Of a DNA stretch of 64,000 nucleotides, positions 43,051-53,015 are shown in pieces. Below the pieces are notes generated by a model. It worked only from the letters and a program-made list of their open reading frames with translations. It made no database searches and was not told where the DNA came from. Both the position numbers and the translations under genes were made by a program. Location: positions 1 through 64,000 of the forward strand of contig NZ_JAJIWP010000006.1 in the NCBI RefSeq assembly GCF_020880975.1, in the 5' to 3' direction. The stretch is from Mucilaginibacter sp. UR6-1 (GTDB taxonomy: Bacteria > Bacteroidota > Bacteroidia > Sphingobacteriales > Sphingobacteriaceae). Within the stretch, counting starts at the first letter, position 1. Every line of letters begins with the position of its first letter.

Positions 43051-45372
43051 ATGAAATTCAAGCTATTGATATGCTTGCTATTGGTTTTTTTCCAAAGCAT
43101 GGCATCAACCCCTGTAATTACTTTAAAAGGCAAAGTTGTTGATAATAACAGCCAGCCACTACCCGGTGCTACCGTAACTTTTCCTGACCTTAAAATATCA
43201 ACCCAAACTGACGCGAACGGCGAATTTTCGCTTAACAACCTGCCTGCACGCGGTAAGTTTTTAGTACAGATACAATTTGTGGGCTTCCGTACCCTTACCC
43301 AACTGGTTGATATGGCTGCCACCACCCCACCGGTATTTACTTTGCAAACCAGTGTTATTGAAACACGTGAGGTAGTAATAACCGGCACACCCATAAGCGG
43401 CAACAGCAAACAAAACAGCACATCGGCTACTACAGTTACCCGCGACCAGTTGCTGCGCCCATCAACCAATATTATTGACGCGCTGGCCAGCCAGGTACCG
43501 GGCATGTCGCAAATAACTACCGGCCCATCTATATCAAAACCTGTTATTCGTGGCCTGGGTTATAACCGCGTGGTTACCCTGAGCAACGGCATTAAACAGC
43601 AAGGCCAGCAATGGGGCGATGAACATGGTATTGAGATTGACCAATATGGTGCTGACCGCGTGGAAGTTTTACGCGGCGCGGCTTCGCTGCTTTACGGATC
43701 GGACGCGCTGGGCGGCGTTATAAACCTGCTCGACCCGCTTACCCCACCAAGCGGACAAATAAAAGGCGAATTTTTAACCAACTATGCTACCAATAACGGC
43801 CTTACCGGTACATCATTAATGCTTACCGGCAATGAGGATGGCCTGGTATGGCGCGCCCGGGGATCATACAAAAATGCCTACTCGTTTAAAACGCCCGATT
43901 ATTATTTCCCGAACTCCGGTTTTAACGAAACCAACATTAGCGGTATGCTGGGTTTGAACAAACAATGGGGTTATTCGCACATCAATTTCTCGTACTTTAA
44001 AAACAATATCGGCTTTTTTGATGCTGACCCGGCTAACGGGTTCAACTTTTTAAAAGAGGATGGCGAACCATTTACTAATGACGATTACAAAAGCCGCAGC
44101 CTGCTATTCCCCCGTCAGGATATCAGGCATTATAAAATAAACTGGGATAATAACTTCATTATCGGCAGTGGTTTTTTAAAGGTAAACCTGGGCTACCAAA
44201 AAAATCAGCGCCGCGAACTGGAGGAAAGCACTGATCCATCCCTGTTTTTTGACCTGAATACCTATACAGGCGATGTTAAATACTACCTGCCCGAAAGCAA
44301 TGGCTGGCAGCCTGTATTTGGCGCAAGCACAGAGATAGGTAAGAGCCAGAATAAAGGCCAGGAGTTTTTAGTACCCGATTATAATTCATACGGAATAGGC
44401 GCATTTGCTTACGTAAAAAAGACCTGGGATAAAAACACCTTTAACGCCGGTATCCGGTATGATTACCGCAAGAATACGGGTAAAGGCCTGGTAGAAGAAG
44501 GCGAAACACGCTTTGAGCCCTTCACCAATAAATTCTCAAACATTAGCGGCGCGTTAGGCTATACCCACCAGTTTAATGATCAGCTAAACTTTAAGGCCAA
44601 TGCCGGTACAGCATTCCGTGCGCCAAACCCCGCCGAACTGGCATCAAATGGTGTACACGAGGGTACCTTTCGCTATGAGGTTGGTAACTCTACCCTGGCA
44701 CCGGAGCGCAGCTACCAGGCCGATGCGACACTGGAGTATGATAACAAATTTGTGAGTGCCAGTGTAGGTATTTACGAGAATTACATCCATAACTTTATTT
44801 ACGCTTCGCACACGCAGGGCGATGTGCAGCAAGACGTGGATGAAGATGGCAATCAAACCCAGTACGATGTTTACCGCTACGGCCAGGTAAATGCCAATTT
44901 GTATGGTTTTGAGGGAAGCTTAACCTTACACCCGGTAAGCTTTATTCACTTAGAGAATACATTTGGCTATACCCATGCGCAAAATAACACGCTTGACCGG
45001 CCTTTGGCTTTTATACCTGCAGGTTCGTTAAGAAATACGCTGCGTTTTGAGCCGAATATTAAAGGTTTGAAACAATCATACATTTATGTTGGCATTGATA
45101 ACTTTTTTAAACAAGGCCGTTTTGATGACACCTTTGAAACTGGTACCGACGGCTATACCTTACTAAATGCCGGCTTAGGCACTACGGTAAAACTGGGCAA
45201 CCAGCCGCTTAAACTATATGTGGCAGGCAATAACCTGCTTAACAAAAAGTATTACGATGCGCTTAGCCGTTACAAACCCGGCCGCCTGAGCAGTGAGGAC
45301 CCTACATTTGGTATTTACAACCCGGGCCGAAACATTACGTTCGGGGTTTACCTGCCATTTTCGGTAAAATAA
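43051..45372 (+). CDS. TonB-dependent receptor, possibly metal-related
   Basis: 773 residues. Signal peptide (KLLICLLLVFFQSMA), carboxypeptidase-regulatory domain (LKGKVVDNNSQPLPGATVTF), plug (IIDALASQVPGMSQITTGPS, ISKPVIRGLGYNRVVTLSNG, RVEVLRGAASLLYGSDALGG) and a barrel ending in NPGRNITFGVYLPFSVK. The QGQQWGDEHGIEIDQYGADR loop in the plug resembles zinc/copper-type receptors of the ZnuD and OprC kind in my memory. With the His/Cys-rich protein upstream, a metal or metallophore substrate is the best guess. A terminator follows. Confidence 0.88.
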   Translation: MKFKLLICLLLVFFQSMASTPVITLKGKVVDNNSQPLPGATVTFPDLKISTQTDANGEFSLNNLPARGKFLVQIQFVGFRTLTQLVDMAATTPPVFTLQTSVIETREVVITGTPISGNSKQNSTSATTVTRDQLLRPSTNIIDALASQVPGMSQITTGPSISKPVIRGLGYNRVVTLSNGIKQQGQQWGDEHGIEIDQYGADRVEVLRGAASLLYGSDALGGVINLLDPLTPPSGQIKGEFLTNYATNNGLTGTSLMLTGNEDGLVWRARGSYKNAYSFKTPDYYFPNSGFNETNISGMLGLNKQWGYSHINFSYFKNNIGFFDADPANGFNFLKEDGEPFTNDDYKSRSLLFPRQDIRHYKINWDNNFIIGSGFLKVNLGYQKNQRRELEESTDPSLFFDLNTYTGDVKYYLPESNGWQPVFGASTEIGKSQNKGQEFLVPDYNSYGIGAFAYVKKTWDKNTFNAGIRYDYRKNTGKGLVEEGETRFEPFTNKFSNISGALGYTHQFNDQLNFKANAGTAFRAPNPAELASNGVHEGTFRYEVGNSTLAPERSYQADATLEYDNKFVSASVGIYENYIHNFIYASHTQGDVQQDVDEDGNQTQYDVYRYGQVNANLYGFEGSLTLHPVSFIHLENTFGYTHAQNNTLDRPLAFIPAGSLRNTLRFEPNIKGLKQSYIYVGIDNFFKQGRFDDTFETGTDGYTLLNAGLGTTVKLGNQPLKLYVAGNNLLNKKYYDALSRYKPGRLSSEDPTFGIYNPGRNITFGVYLPFSVK

Positions 45373-45383
45373 TATAAACGTAC

Positions 45384-45420
45384 AAACGCCTCCTGATAAC
45401 TTAGGAGGCGTTTTTGCTTA
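45384..45420 (+). terminator. Rho-independent terminator of the TonB receptor
   Basis: AAACGCCTCC pairs with GGAGGCGTTT around TGATAACTTA and is followed by TTTTGCTT. Confidence 0.88.
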
Positions 45421-45460
45421 AAGGATAAACTTTTAATGGGGTAAGCTGTATGTTACTATA

Positions 45461-46441
45461 ATGAAAAATATTGCACTTACCCTTTTTGCGGCCATATTTT
45501 ACCTGGGCGCTTACGCGCAGCCCGATACCGTTTCCATAACGCTTGATAATGTTGCTTACCCTTACCCGGTTAAGTTTTTACCGGTGACAACCAACGGACA
45601 GGATTTGCGGATGGCTTATATGGATGTACAGCCTACCGGCAATGGTAACGGCAAAACGGTAATGCTTTTTCATGGTAAGAATTTTGGGGGATATTACTGG
45701 ACCAATGTAATAAAAGCCTTAACCGAAAAAGGCTATCGCGTAGTGGTGCCCGATCAGTTGGGTTTCGGTAAATCATCAAAGGCTTTTATACACTACAGCT
45801 TTTATAAAATGGCGAGCCTTAATAAAAAACTGCTGGATACTTTAGGCATTAAAAAGGCTTATATACTCGGCCACTCCATGGGTGGTATGCTGGCTACAAG
45901 GTTTACGTTGATGTACCCCGGAACGGTTGAGAAACTTTTATTAGAAAACCCTATCGGTTTGGAAGATTACCTGTCATTCGTGCCCTATAAAAGCGCTGAG
46001 GAGCTATATAAAAGCGAACTTAAAACCACAGCCGAAAGCGTAAAGAAATATTACCAGACATCATACTTTGAGGAGTGGAAGCCGGAATACGATTACCTGG
46101 TTAAAATAGGCGGCAATGTAAGCAGGAGCGCCGATTTTCCGCGTTATGCCATGGTATCGGCATTAACTTACGAGATGATATTTGAGCAGCCGGTTTGCCA
46201 TGAGTTCGGTAATATAAAGGTGCCCACCGTTTTGTTTATCGGGTTGGAAGATAATACCATTGTGGGTAAAGCTTACCTATCGCCGGAGGAGCAAGCCAAA
46301 CATGGCAACTATAAAAAGCTGGCCCCGGAAACAGCCAGAAAAATACCGGGCGCTAAACTAATCAGTTACCCGGGCGTTAAGCACGTTCCGCATTGGCAAA
46401 TACCCGATAAATTTTTAAAAGATCTTATAAGTAATTTATAA
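45461..46441 (+). CDS. Exported alpha/beta hydrolase
   Basis: 326 residues with a signal peptide (IALTLFAAIFYLGAYAQ). Alpha/beta hydrolase fold: MLFHGKNFGGYYW (oxyanion loop), VVVPDQLGFGKSSK, ILGHSMGGMLATRF with the nucleophilic Ser, a lid from about residue 165, an acid in VLFIGLEDNTIVG and the catalytic His in GVKHVPHW. An ester or lactone is the likely substrate; relatives include proteins annotated as prolyl or epoxide-type hydrolases. The stop overlaps the stop region of the convergent macro-domain gene by six bases. Confidence 0.9.
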   Translation: MKNIALTLFAAIFYLGAYAQPDTVSITLDNVAYPYPVKFLPVTTNGQDLRMAYMDVQPTGNGNGKTVMLFHGKNFGGYYWTNVIKALTEKGYRVVVPDQLGFGKSSKAFIHYSFYKMASLNKKLLDTLGIKKAYILGHSMGGMLATRFTLMYPGTVEKLLLENPIGLEDYLSFVPYKSAEELYKSELKTTAESVKKYYQTSYFEEWKPEYDYLVKIGGNVSRSADFPRYAMVSALTYEMIFEQPVCHEFGNIKVPTVLFIGLEDNTIVGKAYLSPEEQAKHGNYKKLAPETARKIPGAKLISYPGVKHVPHWQIPDKFLKDLISNL

Positions 46442-46972
46442 CGCTTTACCGCCCAACCGTTGTTGGTACAGTTGATAGTTATCATCATCAAAGCATACAA
46501 AAAACACCCTGGTAATGGTATCATCAATATTTAAAAACTCAGCAACTGTTTCAATCGCAATATCAGCCGCCTCCTGTTTAGGAAAATGATATATACCCGT
46601 GCTGATATTGGGGAACGCAATTGTTTTTATACTGTTATGTACTGCCAGTTTTAAACTATTACGATAGGCATTGGCTAAAAGCACCGCGGCTTTGTTTGCG
46701 CTATTGCCGCTCCATACAGGCCCAACGGTATGGATAACATACTTTGCAGGCAGGTTACCGCCGGTGGTTATTACGGCTTCGCCTGTTTTGCAGCCGCCCT
46801 GTTTATCCCTGATTTTTATGCACTGATCTAAAATAGCATTTCCTCCGGCACGATGTATGGCACCATCAACGCCGCCACCACCAAGTAATGAAGTATTGGC
46901 CGCGTTCACAATGGCATCAACCTGTTGTTTGGTAATGTCGCCCTGTATTACTTGTATCCTGCTGCTTTTCAT
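46436..46972 (-). CDS. Macro domain protein (O-acetyl-ADP-ribose deacetylase type)
   Basis: 178 residues, one macro domain of the YmdB/MacroD type: QVIQGDITKQQVDAIVNAAN, TSLLGGGGVDGAIHRAGG (catalytic loop), KTGEAVITTGGNLPAKYVIH and FPNISTGIYHFPKQEAADIA (ADP-ribose phosphate loop). It removes ADP-ribose or acetyl groups from O-acetyl-ADP-ribose and from modified proteins. Single gene. The C-terminus overlaps a convergent hydrolase gene by six bases. Confidence 0.95.
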   Translation of the reverse strand: MKSSRIQVIQGDITKQQVDAIVNAANTSLLGGGGVDGAIHRAGGNAILDQCIKIRDKQGGCKTGEAVITTGGNLPAKYVIHTVGPVWSGNSANKAAVLLANAYRNSLKLAVHNSIKTIAFPNISTGIYHFPKQEAADIAIETVAEFLNIDDTITRVFFVCFDDDNYQLYQQRLGGKAL

Positions 46973-47007
46973 GTTGATTTAACAAGCAACGTCTTTCAAT
47001 GTTGGGC

Positions 47008-48363
47008 TTATTCGGCAACGGGTAACAGTATTTGCATTTCTGTGCCCTGTTGCTCTTCAGAGTGGATGTTTATTGAACCCTTATGCAATTTAATGATGTT
47101 GAGGGTTAGCGGCAAACCGATACCATAACCGGCAAACTGCCCCGTGTTTGATGCTCGAAAAAATGGCTCAAAAACGTGCCGTTGCTCCGGCTTGGGTATA
47201 CCTATACCCCTGTCGGTAACGGTGATTATTATTGTACCGTTACGTGATATTATTTTTACTGATACCGGCTGGTTGCTTGAATACTTGCAAGCGTTCATCA
47301 CAATATTACTTAAAGCCAGGTGCAACAGATTAATATTACCTTCGGTTTGTAATTGCCGTTCATCATCCGGCAAGGCCGAAAAGTCAATATCTATCACACC
47401 GTCAGGCGCTATCTTACGTACCGATTCGGCCACGGTGATCACCAATTCGTCAAGCCTGATCAGTTGCCAGTTTTGCTTTTTACCGTCAAAACCGCTTTGT
47501 GCCAGGCCTAACAGGCTGGTAAGTATATTTTCCAGTTTTTCCGCTTCCAGCAAAATGATTTTTACATTGGCTGCCGCGTCAGCATCCAGTCCCTTTTTAG
47601 CAAGCAGAAGTTCTGTTTCGCCGGTTATGATGCTCAGCGGGGTACGCAACTCGTGCGAGGCATTGCTCACAAAATTGTTCTGTGTGTCAAAGGCTGTTTC
47701 CAGCCGGTTAAGCATATTGTTAAAGGTTGATACCAACTCGGCTATTTCATCCTTACCCTTTACCTCTTCAACACGCATATGCAGGTTGTTGGCCGTAATG
47801 TTTTTTACACTTTTTATGAGATTACGTATAGGCTTTGTTGTATAGTGCGAAAATATATAACCTACTATGTATGATAGTATGAGCGAGATAATAAAAATGA
47901 TGATGAGTATCTTTCGCAACTCGTTCAGCTCTTTATAGCCATACGGATCAACCGCTTCGGCAATAACTATATACCTGCCGTAAGGTGTAATAAATAATGC
48001 CCCTGAGTAAAAGTGATTTTTTTGATTGTAACGGGCTTTGCTACCGCTTAAAATAGTACTGTAAAACTCGGCAGGCAAATGTAAAGGCTTTTTAAAGCTG
48101 CTATCTGCATTCATCTTTACCACAAAATCACGCTCTCCTTCAAGTTTTTCAAGGTTACGTGACTTTGCTTCCTGGTAAACAGCAGTACGCCCGTCCGGGT
48201 GAATTTTTATCTGCGCGGCAAAACGTACACGCGCTTCAAGCCGTTTAAAAAAATCCTCAAAATTAAATTCAGAAACAAAGTAAAATATAGCAGCGTTCAT
48301 CACCAGCAGCCCAACTGTTGATATGGCAAAGAACAGCAGCGTTATTTTACTTTGCAGTTTCAT
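47008..48363 (-). CDS. Sensor histidine kinase (OmpR-type partner)
   Basis: 451 residues. Two membrane helices (about residues 8-30 and 150-170) flank a periplasmic domain of about 120 residues; then a HAMP linker (SHYTTKPIRNLIKSVKNITA), a HisKA domain with His237 in NASHELRTPLSIITGE, and an HATPase with GIGIPKPEQRHVFEPFFRAS and GYGIGLPLTLNIIKLH. The start overlaps the stop of the regulator by four bases. CusS/BaeS-like layout; the stimulus is unknown. A metal-related signal is possible, given the TonB receptor 2 kb away, but not shown. Confidence 0.94.
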   Translation of the reverse strand: MKLQSKITLLFFAISTVGLLVMNAAIFYFVSEFNFEDFFKRLEARVRFAAQIKIHPDGRTAVYQEAKSRNLEKLEGERDFVVKMNADSSFKKPLHLPAEFYSTILSGSKARYNQKNHFYSGALFITPYGRYIVIAEAVDPYGYKELNELRKILIIIFIISLILSYIVGYIFSHYTTKPIRNLIKSVKNITANNLHMRVEEVKGKDEIAELVSTFNNMLNRLETAFDTQNNFVSNASHELRTPLSIITGETELLLAKKGLDADAAANVKIILLEAEKLENILTSLLGLAQSGFDGKKQNWQLIRLDELVITVAESVRKIAPDGVIDIDFSALPDDERQLQTEGNINLLHLALSNIVMNACKYSSNQPVSVKIISRNGTIIITVTDRGIGIPKPEQRHVFEPFFRASNTGQFAGYGIGLPLTLNIIKLHKGSINIHSEEQQGTEMQILLPVAE

Positions 48364-49058
48364 TCACCCTCGGTTTTGAACATATAGCCCATACCAAAAA
48401 CCGTTTGAATAAGGCGGGTGGCATAATTATTATCCAATTTTTTACGCAGGTAGTTTACATATACATCAACCACGTTTGTACCCATGTTAAAGTCAATATC
48501 CCAAACGTTCTCCAGTATCTGTATGCGTGATAGTACTTTGTTGGGGTTTTTTACAAAATATTCCAGTAGCCTGTATTCAGTTGCGGTAAGGTTGATCTGT
48601 TTATCGCCCCGTTTGGCTGTTTTTGATACCAGGTCAACCTCAAGGTCGGCCACGGTTACTACATCTTTAGGGGCGGTATTATTACGGCTGCGGCGCATTA
48701 AGGTGCGTATGCGGGCTTCCAGTTCGGCAAGTTTAAAAGGTTTGGCTATGTAATCATCAGCGCCGCTATCCAATCCGGTTATAATATTTTCGGTGCTTGA
48801 AAGCGCGGTGAGCATAACAATGGGTATGGCATCATCCTTTTTGCGGATCTCCCTGCATATCTGCACGCCATTCATACCCGGCAGCATAATATCCAGTATC
48901 AGCAAATCAAACTGGTAGCTATTTGCCATTTGCAGCCCGGTAACTCCGTCGGGCGCAATACTTACTTCCATACCCACTGCGGCAAGCCCTCTGCTGATAA
49001 CCGAAGCAAGCCCGGGTTCGTCTTCAACTACTAAAACTTTTTTATCTTTTAATATCAT
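48360..49058 (-). CDS. OmpR/PhoB family response regulator
   Basis: 232 residues: receiver domain with VLVVEDEPGLASVI, Asp56 in LLILDIMLPGM and Lys in DDYIAKPFKLAEL, then a winged-helix effector (LEVDLVSKTAKRGDKQINLT, YRLLEYFVKNPNKVLSRIQI, GTNVVDVYVNYLRKKLDNNY, LIQTVFGMGYMF). It is phosphorylated by the kinase encoded directly downstream and binds DNA. The first gene of the two-gene operon. Confidence 0.96.
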   Translation of the reverse strand: MILKDKKVLVVEDEPGLASVISRGLAAVGMEVSIAPDGVTGLQMANSYQFDLLILDIMLPGMNGVQICREIRKKDDAIPIVMLTALSSTENIITGLDSGADDYIAKPFKLAELEARIRTLMRRSRNNTAPKDVVTVADLEVDLVSKTAKRGDKQINLTATEYRLLEYFVKNPNKVLSRIQILENVWDIDFNMGTNVVDVYVNYLRKKLDNNYATRLIQTVFGMGYMFKTEGE

Positions 49059-49279
49059 GCTACAGCTTTAACGGTAATGGTTATTAATAAACCAATTATA
49101 AGTAATTAAGTTCGGAGCCATACAGTTTGAAGTTAAAAAGTTGCTTAACTGCAATCAAAGGGGGTTATTGAGCCAATTATTTGGCTGTAAAGCTTTTTAT
49201 TTTTTAATACTTAGCATCAATACGATTTATTTTCTGATTTTCGTTTTTAACATACAATTAACCTGCGGAAACCGTACTA

Positions 49280-52200
49280 ATGAATAATGCTGATAACTTT
49301 GACCTGCTCATTGTTAAGGTAAATACTTTTATCCGGAAGTATTACTTTAACAATTTGCTGCGGGGCATTATTCTTTTAGGTGCCGGGCTGTTTTCGCTGT
49401 ACCTCATTATAGCACTGGCTGAGTATTTCGGCAATTTCAATATTGTATTACGCTCGGTATTATTTTACCTTTTTATACTGATAAACGTGGCTTTGCTGGT
49501 GTGGTTGGTAATACCATCATTTTTAGCCTGGCTGCGTATTGGCAAAACCATTACTTATGATGAAGCCGCGGTTATTATAGGCAGGCACTTTGGCAACGTT
49601 AATGATAAGCTGCTTAACACCCTTCAGTTAAAAAAACAGGCATTGGCCGACCCAAACCAGCGGCAATTGCTGGAGGCCGGTATCGATCAAAAAATAAATG
49701 AGCTCAATCCGGTAAGCTTTCCTTCGGCTATAAATTTAAAAGAGAATACGCGTTATCTTAAATGGATACTTATACCGCTTGGGGCAATATGTATAATTGC
49801 ACTGGCCGCGCCATCAATACTGACCGACAGTACCGAACGCCTGCTAAAACATGATAAATATTTTGCACCGGTAGCTCCGTTCAGGTTTGTGGTGCAAAAC
49901 CCATCGCTTACAGCAGTACAGGGCGATGACCTTACCCTTGAACTAAAGCTGGAAGGCAACAACCTGCCAACAGATGTTTATATTGAAAATGGCGGCAACA
50001 CGTTCAGGCTCGAAAAAAAGTCGGTAAGCAGCTTTACTTACACTTTTAAAAATTTGCAGCAAAATGTACCATTCAGGCTTACGGCCAACGGCTATAATTC
50101 AACACCTTATGTAGTTAACGTAAACTACAAGCCTACGCTGGTAAGCTTTGATGCTACGTTACAATACCCGGCCTATCTGCATAAACAAACTGAAACCATT
50201 GCCAACGCTGGCGATCTGACAATACCGGCTGGTACCCTGGTTAAGTGGCATATTAAAACGCAACATGCCTCAACCCTGGCATTTAATATCGGGCAAAAGC
50301 AACATGTGCTTAGTGCAGTGGCTGAGGATATGTTTACGTACCAGGAAAAAATAACCAGCAACACATCATACAAAATAAGCGCCTCAAACCAGGCGGTAAA
50401 GCGCAATACCGATTCATCCGCTTATAATATTAATATGGTGGCCGATCAGGCGCCGGCCATTTCGGCTGAGCAAAAGCAGGATTCGGTAAGCAGCAAGGCG
50501 CTTTATTTTAACGGTTCGATACAGGATGACCATGGCTTTTCGGCATTAACATTTAATTACCGCATTGGCGATAAGTTGTACCGCTTACCTGTAAAGGCCG
50601 AACTCTCGCAAACTCAGGCTGGTTTTTTCTTTTTTTGGAACCTGAAAGAACTTAAACTGCCCGAGGGCGCGCAGGTATCTTATTATTTTGAAGTGGCGGA
50701 TAACGATGCTGTATCAGGCCCTAAAAAAGCCCGCACACCCGAGCAAACATTGAACATTCCAGATGCCAAACAGCTTAATGAACAATTAGCGGCCGGTACA
50801 AAGGCGGTAGCTGATAAAACACAATCAGCCATTAAGCTGGCTGCACAGATAGAACGCGAATCGCAAAAACTCAATCAGCAATTACTTGATAAGAATAACC
50901 TGAGCTTTGAAGAGAAGAAACAGGTGGAGCAACTGTTGCAAAAAAAGCTGGAGCTGAATAAACTGGTAAAAGATATACAGGACGAGAACCGAAAAAACCA
51001 ATATAACCGCCAGGAGAACCAGCAGCAAAGTAGCGAATTGCAACAAAAACAGCAACAAATTGCAGACTTGTTCAACAACGTGCTTGATCCTAAAACACAG
51101 GATCTGCTAAAAAAATTACAGGATTTGCTTGATAAAGGTGAAAAAGATGATACCCGAGATGAACTTAAAAAAATGCAGCAGGATAACCACTCCTTAAAAA
51201 AGGAACTTGACCGCGTGCTGGAACTGTATAAAAAACTGGCCTTTGACCAAAAAGTTGAGCAGAATATCAATCAGCTCAATAAGTTAGCTGAAGAGCAAAA
51301 GAAACTTGCCGAACAAACCACGAAACAAAACCAGGATAAAAACGAGCTGCTGCAAAAGCAACAAAAACTTAAAGAAGAGTTTAATGAGGCGAAAAAATCG
51401 TTGGATGAACTCAAAAAAGATAACGAGGCGCTGAGCGAAAAAATGGATCTGAAAGATCAGCAAAAACAAGGCGAAGAAGTTGACCAGCAGATGGACGACA
51501 GTAAGCAGAACCTGCAAAAAAACGACAAGCAAAAGGCTGCAAAGGCTCAGCAGCAGGCGGCACAAAAAATGCAGCAAATGGCCGCAAAAATGCAGCAACA
51601 GCAGCAGGAGGGCGAGGAAAGCGAGAATAACGTTAATGCCGAGCAATTGCGCGAGCTTTTAAAAAGTTTGGTTAACAGCTCTTTTTCGCAGGAAAAACTG
51701 ATGGTGTTATTACGGGGCATAAGCCCGGCCGACCCCGGCTACACAGGCCTTGCCCAGCAACAAAAGGATATTAAGGATAACCTTAAAACAGCCGAGGATA
51801 GTTTGTATTCGCTTAGTAAGCGGGTGCCGCAAATACAATCAGCGGTTAATAAGGAAGTAACTGCCATTAATGAAAATATTGATAAAGCATTGAGTATGAT
51901 GGGTGAGCGCCGAAGTGCCGAAGCAGGCCGGAGCCAGCAGTACGCCATGACCGCCATGAACAATTTGGCATTACTATTGAGTGAAGCGCTTGAACAATTG
52001 CAAAATATGCAAAACCGCCAGGGTGGCGGCAAAGGCAAAAAACAGCAATCGGTATCGCAACTGGCAAAAATGCAACAGCAGCTTAATAAGAATATGCAAC
52101 AGGCCCGGCAGCAAATGCAGCAGCAGGGCAACCAGGGCAAAAGCGGCCAGGGGCAAAACAGCATGAGCGAGCAATTGGCACGCATGGCAAGGCAGCAACA

Positions 52201-52591
52201 GCAAATACGCCAGGCGCTTGATCAGATAAACCGCGAACAGAACAAGGATGGGCGTAATGGGTCGGGTAATCTGGACAAAATATCAAAAGAAATGGAACAA
52301 ACGGAGAACGATATCGTAAACAGACGAATAACGGAGGAAACCGTAAAGCGCCAGCAACAGATACAAACACGCCTGCTTGATGCCGAAAAGGCAGAGCAGC
52401 AACGTGAGCAGGATAATAAAAGACAAAGCGCTGCCGGTAAAGATATGCCCCCCGGTTATATTAAGGCCTTACAGAACTACCAACAGATTAAAACCAAACA
52501 AACCGAACAACTGCGTACCGTATCGCCGGCGTTCAATTTATATTATAAGAATAAAATACAAGCTTACTTTGAACAACTTAATGGAAAGTAA
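49280..52591 (+). CDS. DUF4175-type membrane protein with Gln-rich coiled coils
   Basis: 1103 residues. The first 170 residues hold three membrane helices (GIILLGAGLFSLYLIIALAE, VLFYLFILINVALLVWLVIP, WILIPLGAICIIALAAP). Then comes a beta-rich periplasmic part of about 330 residues, and from about residue 510 to 1090 very long coiled coils rich in Gln, Lys and Glu. This is the layout of DUF4175 proteins found near MoxR/von Willebrand-type gene sets in Bacteroidota. A structural envelope role is likely; none is proven. Followed by an anti-sigma-type ATPase gene one base after the stop. Confidence 0.85.
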   Translation: MNNADNFDLLIVKVNTFIRKYYFNNLLRGIILLGAGLFSLYLIIALAEYFGNFNIVLRSVLFYLFILINVALLVWLVIPSFLAWLRIGKTITYDEAAVIIGRHFGNVNDKLLNTLQLKKQALADPNQRQLLEAGIDQKINELNPVSFPSAINLKENTRYLKWILIPLGAICIIALAAPSILTDSTERLLKHDKYFAPVAPFRFVVQNPSLTAVQGDDLTLELKLEGNNLPTDVYIENGGNTFRLEKKSVSSFTYTFKNLQQNVPFRLTANGYNSTPYVVNVNYKPTLVSFDATLQYPAYLHKQTETIANAGDLTIPAGTLVKWHIKTQHASTLAFNIGQKQHVLSAVAEDMFTYQEKITSNTSYKISASNQAVKRNTDSSAYNINMVADQAPAISAEQKQDSVSSKALYFNGSIQDDHGFSALTFNYRIGDKLYRLPVKAELSQTQAGFFFFWNLKELKLPEGAQVSYYFEVADNDAVSGPKKARTPEQTLNIPDAKQLNEQLAAGTKAVADKTQSAIKLAAQIERESQKLNQQLLDKNNLSFEEKKQVEQLLQKKLELNKLVKDIQDENRKNQYNRQENQQQSSELQQKQQQIADLFNNVLDPKTQDLLKKLQDLLDKGEKDDTRDELKKMQQDNHSLKKELDRVLELYKKLAFDQKVEQNINQLNKLAEEQKKLAEQTTKQNQDKNELLQKQQKLKEEFNEAKKSLDELKKDNEALSEKMDLKDQQKQGEEVDQQMDDSKQNLQKNDKQKAAKAQQQAAQKMQQMAAKMQQQQQEGEESENNVNAEQLRELLKSLVNSSFSQEKLMVLLRGISPADPGYTGLAQQQKDIKDNLKTAEDSLYSLSKRVPQIQSAVNKEVTAINENIDKALSMMGERRSAEAGRSQQYAMTAMNNLALLLSEALEQLQNMQNRQGGGKGKKQQSVSQLAKMQQQLNKNMQQARQQMQQQGNQGKSGQGQNSMSEQLARMARQQQQIRQALDQINREQNKDGRNGSGNLDKISKEMEQTENDIVNRRITEETVKRQQQIQTRLLDAEKAEQQREQDNKRQSAAGKDMPPGYIKALQNYQQIKTKQTEQLRTVSPAFNLYYKNKIQAYFEQLNGK

Positions 52592-52592
52592 A

Positions 52593-53015
52593 ATGGAACA
52601 TGATAATGTTCACACCAGTGAACTATATACGTTGCAGCTTCCATCAAAATTAGAGAGCATTGCACAGCTCGAAGCTTTGATTGAAGAATTAGCCGATAAA
52701 TATAATGTGAGTGACGATGTTTTTGCCAATATGATGACCTGCCTTAACGAGGCTGTAATGAATGCTATTTTACATGGCAACAAGCAGGATGAAAGCAAAA
52801 TTGTGATTGTAAATGCTGAAGCCGATGCAAAACGCATTGTATGGACCGTAACGGATGAGGGCGATGGTTTTGACTATAACCACTTGCCTGATCCGACTGC
52901 GCCCGAAAACCTGGAAAACCTTACAGGGAGGGGTGTATTCATATTAAAACAACTGGCCGATCAGTGCATATTTAACAGCCGCGGTAATGAAATTGAACTA
53001 CACTTTAAGATATAA
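52593..53015 (+). CDS. RsbW/SpoIIAB-like ATP-binding regulator
   Basis: 140 residues from the ATG at 52593; another in-frame ATG at 52581 would overlap the DUF4175 gene. The HATPase_c_2 fold is visible: FANMMTCLNEAVMNAILHGN (N box), VIVNAEADAKRIVWTVTDEG with DEGDGFD (G1), and NLTGRGVFILKQLAD (G2). Such proteins are anti-sigma kinases or switch kinases, but no sigma factor or anti-anti-sigma protein is adjacent. The stop overlaps the ybeY start by one base. Confidence 0.9.
   Translation: MEHDNVHTSELYTLQLPSKLESIAQLEALIEELADKYNVSDDVFANMMTCLNEAVMNAILHGNKQDESKIVIVNAEADAKRIVWTVTDEGDGFDYNHLPDPTAPENLENLTGRGVFILKQLADQCIFNSRGNEIELHFKI

Noticed and set aside
51284..52370. Several minus-strand Leu/Cys-rich ORFs
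   Set aside because: They are the complement of Gln/Lys-rich coiled-coil codons in the DUF4175 gene.
52377..52592. N-terminal extension of the RsbW-like protein
   Set aside because: It lies wholly within the DUF4175 coding sequence in another frame, with basic low-quality sequence; the ATG at 52593 follows the stop by one base.
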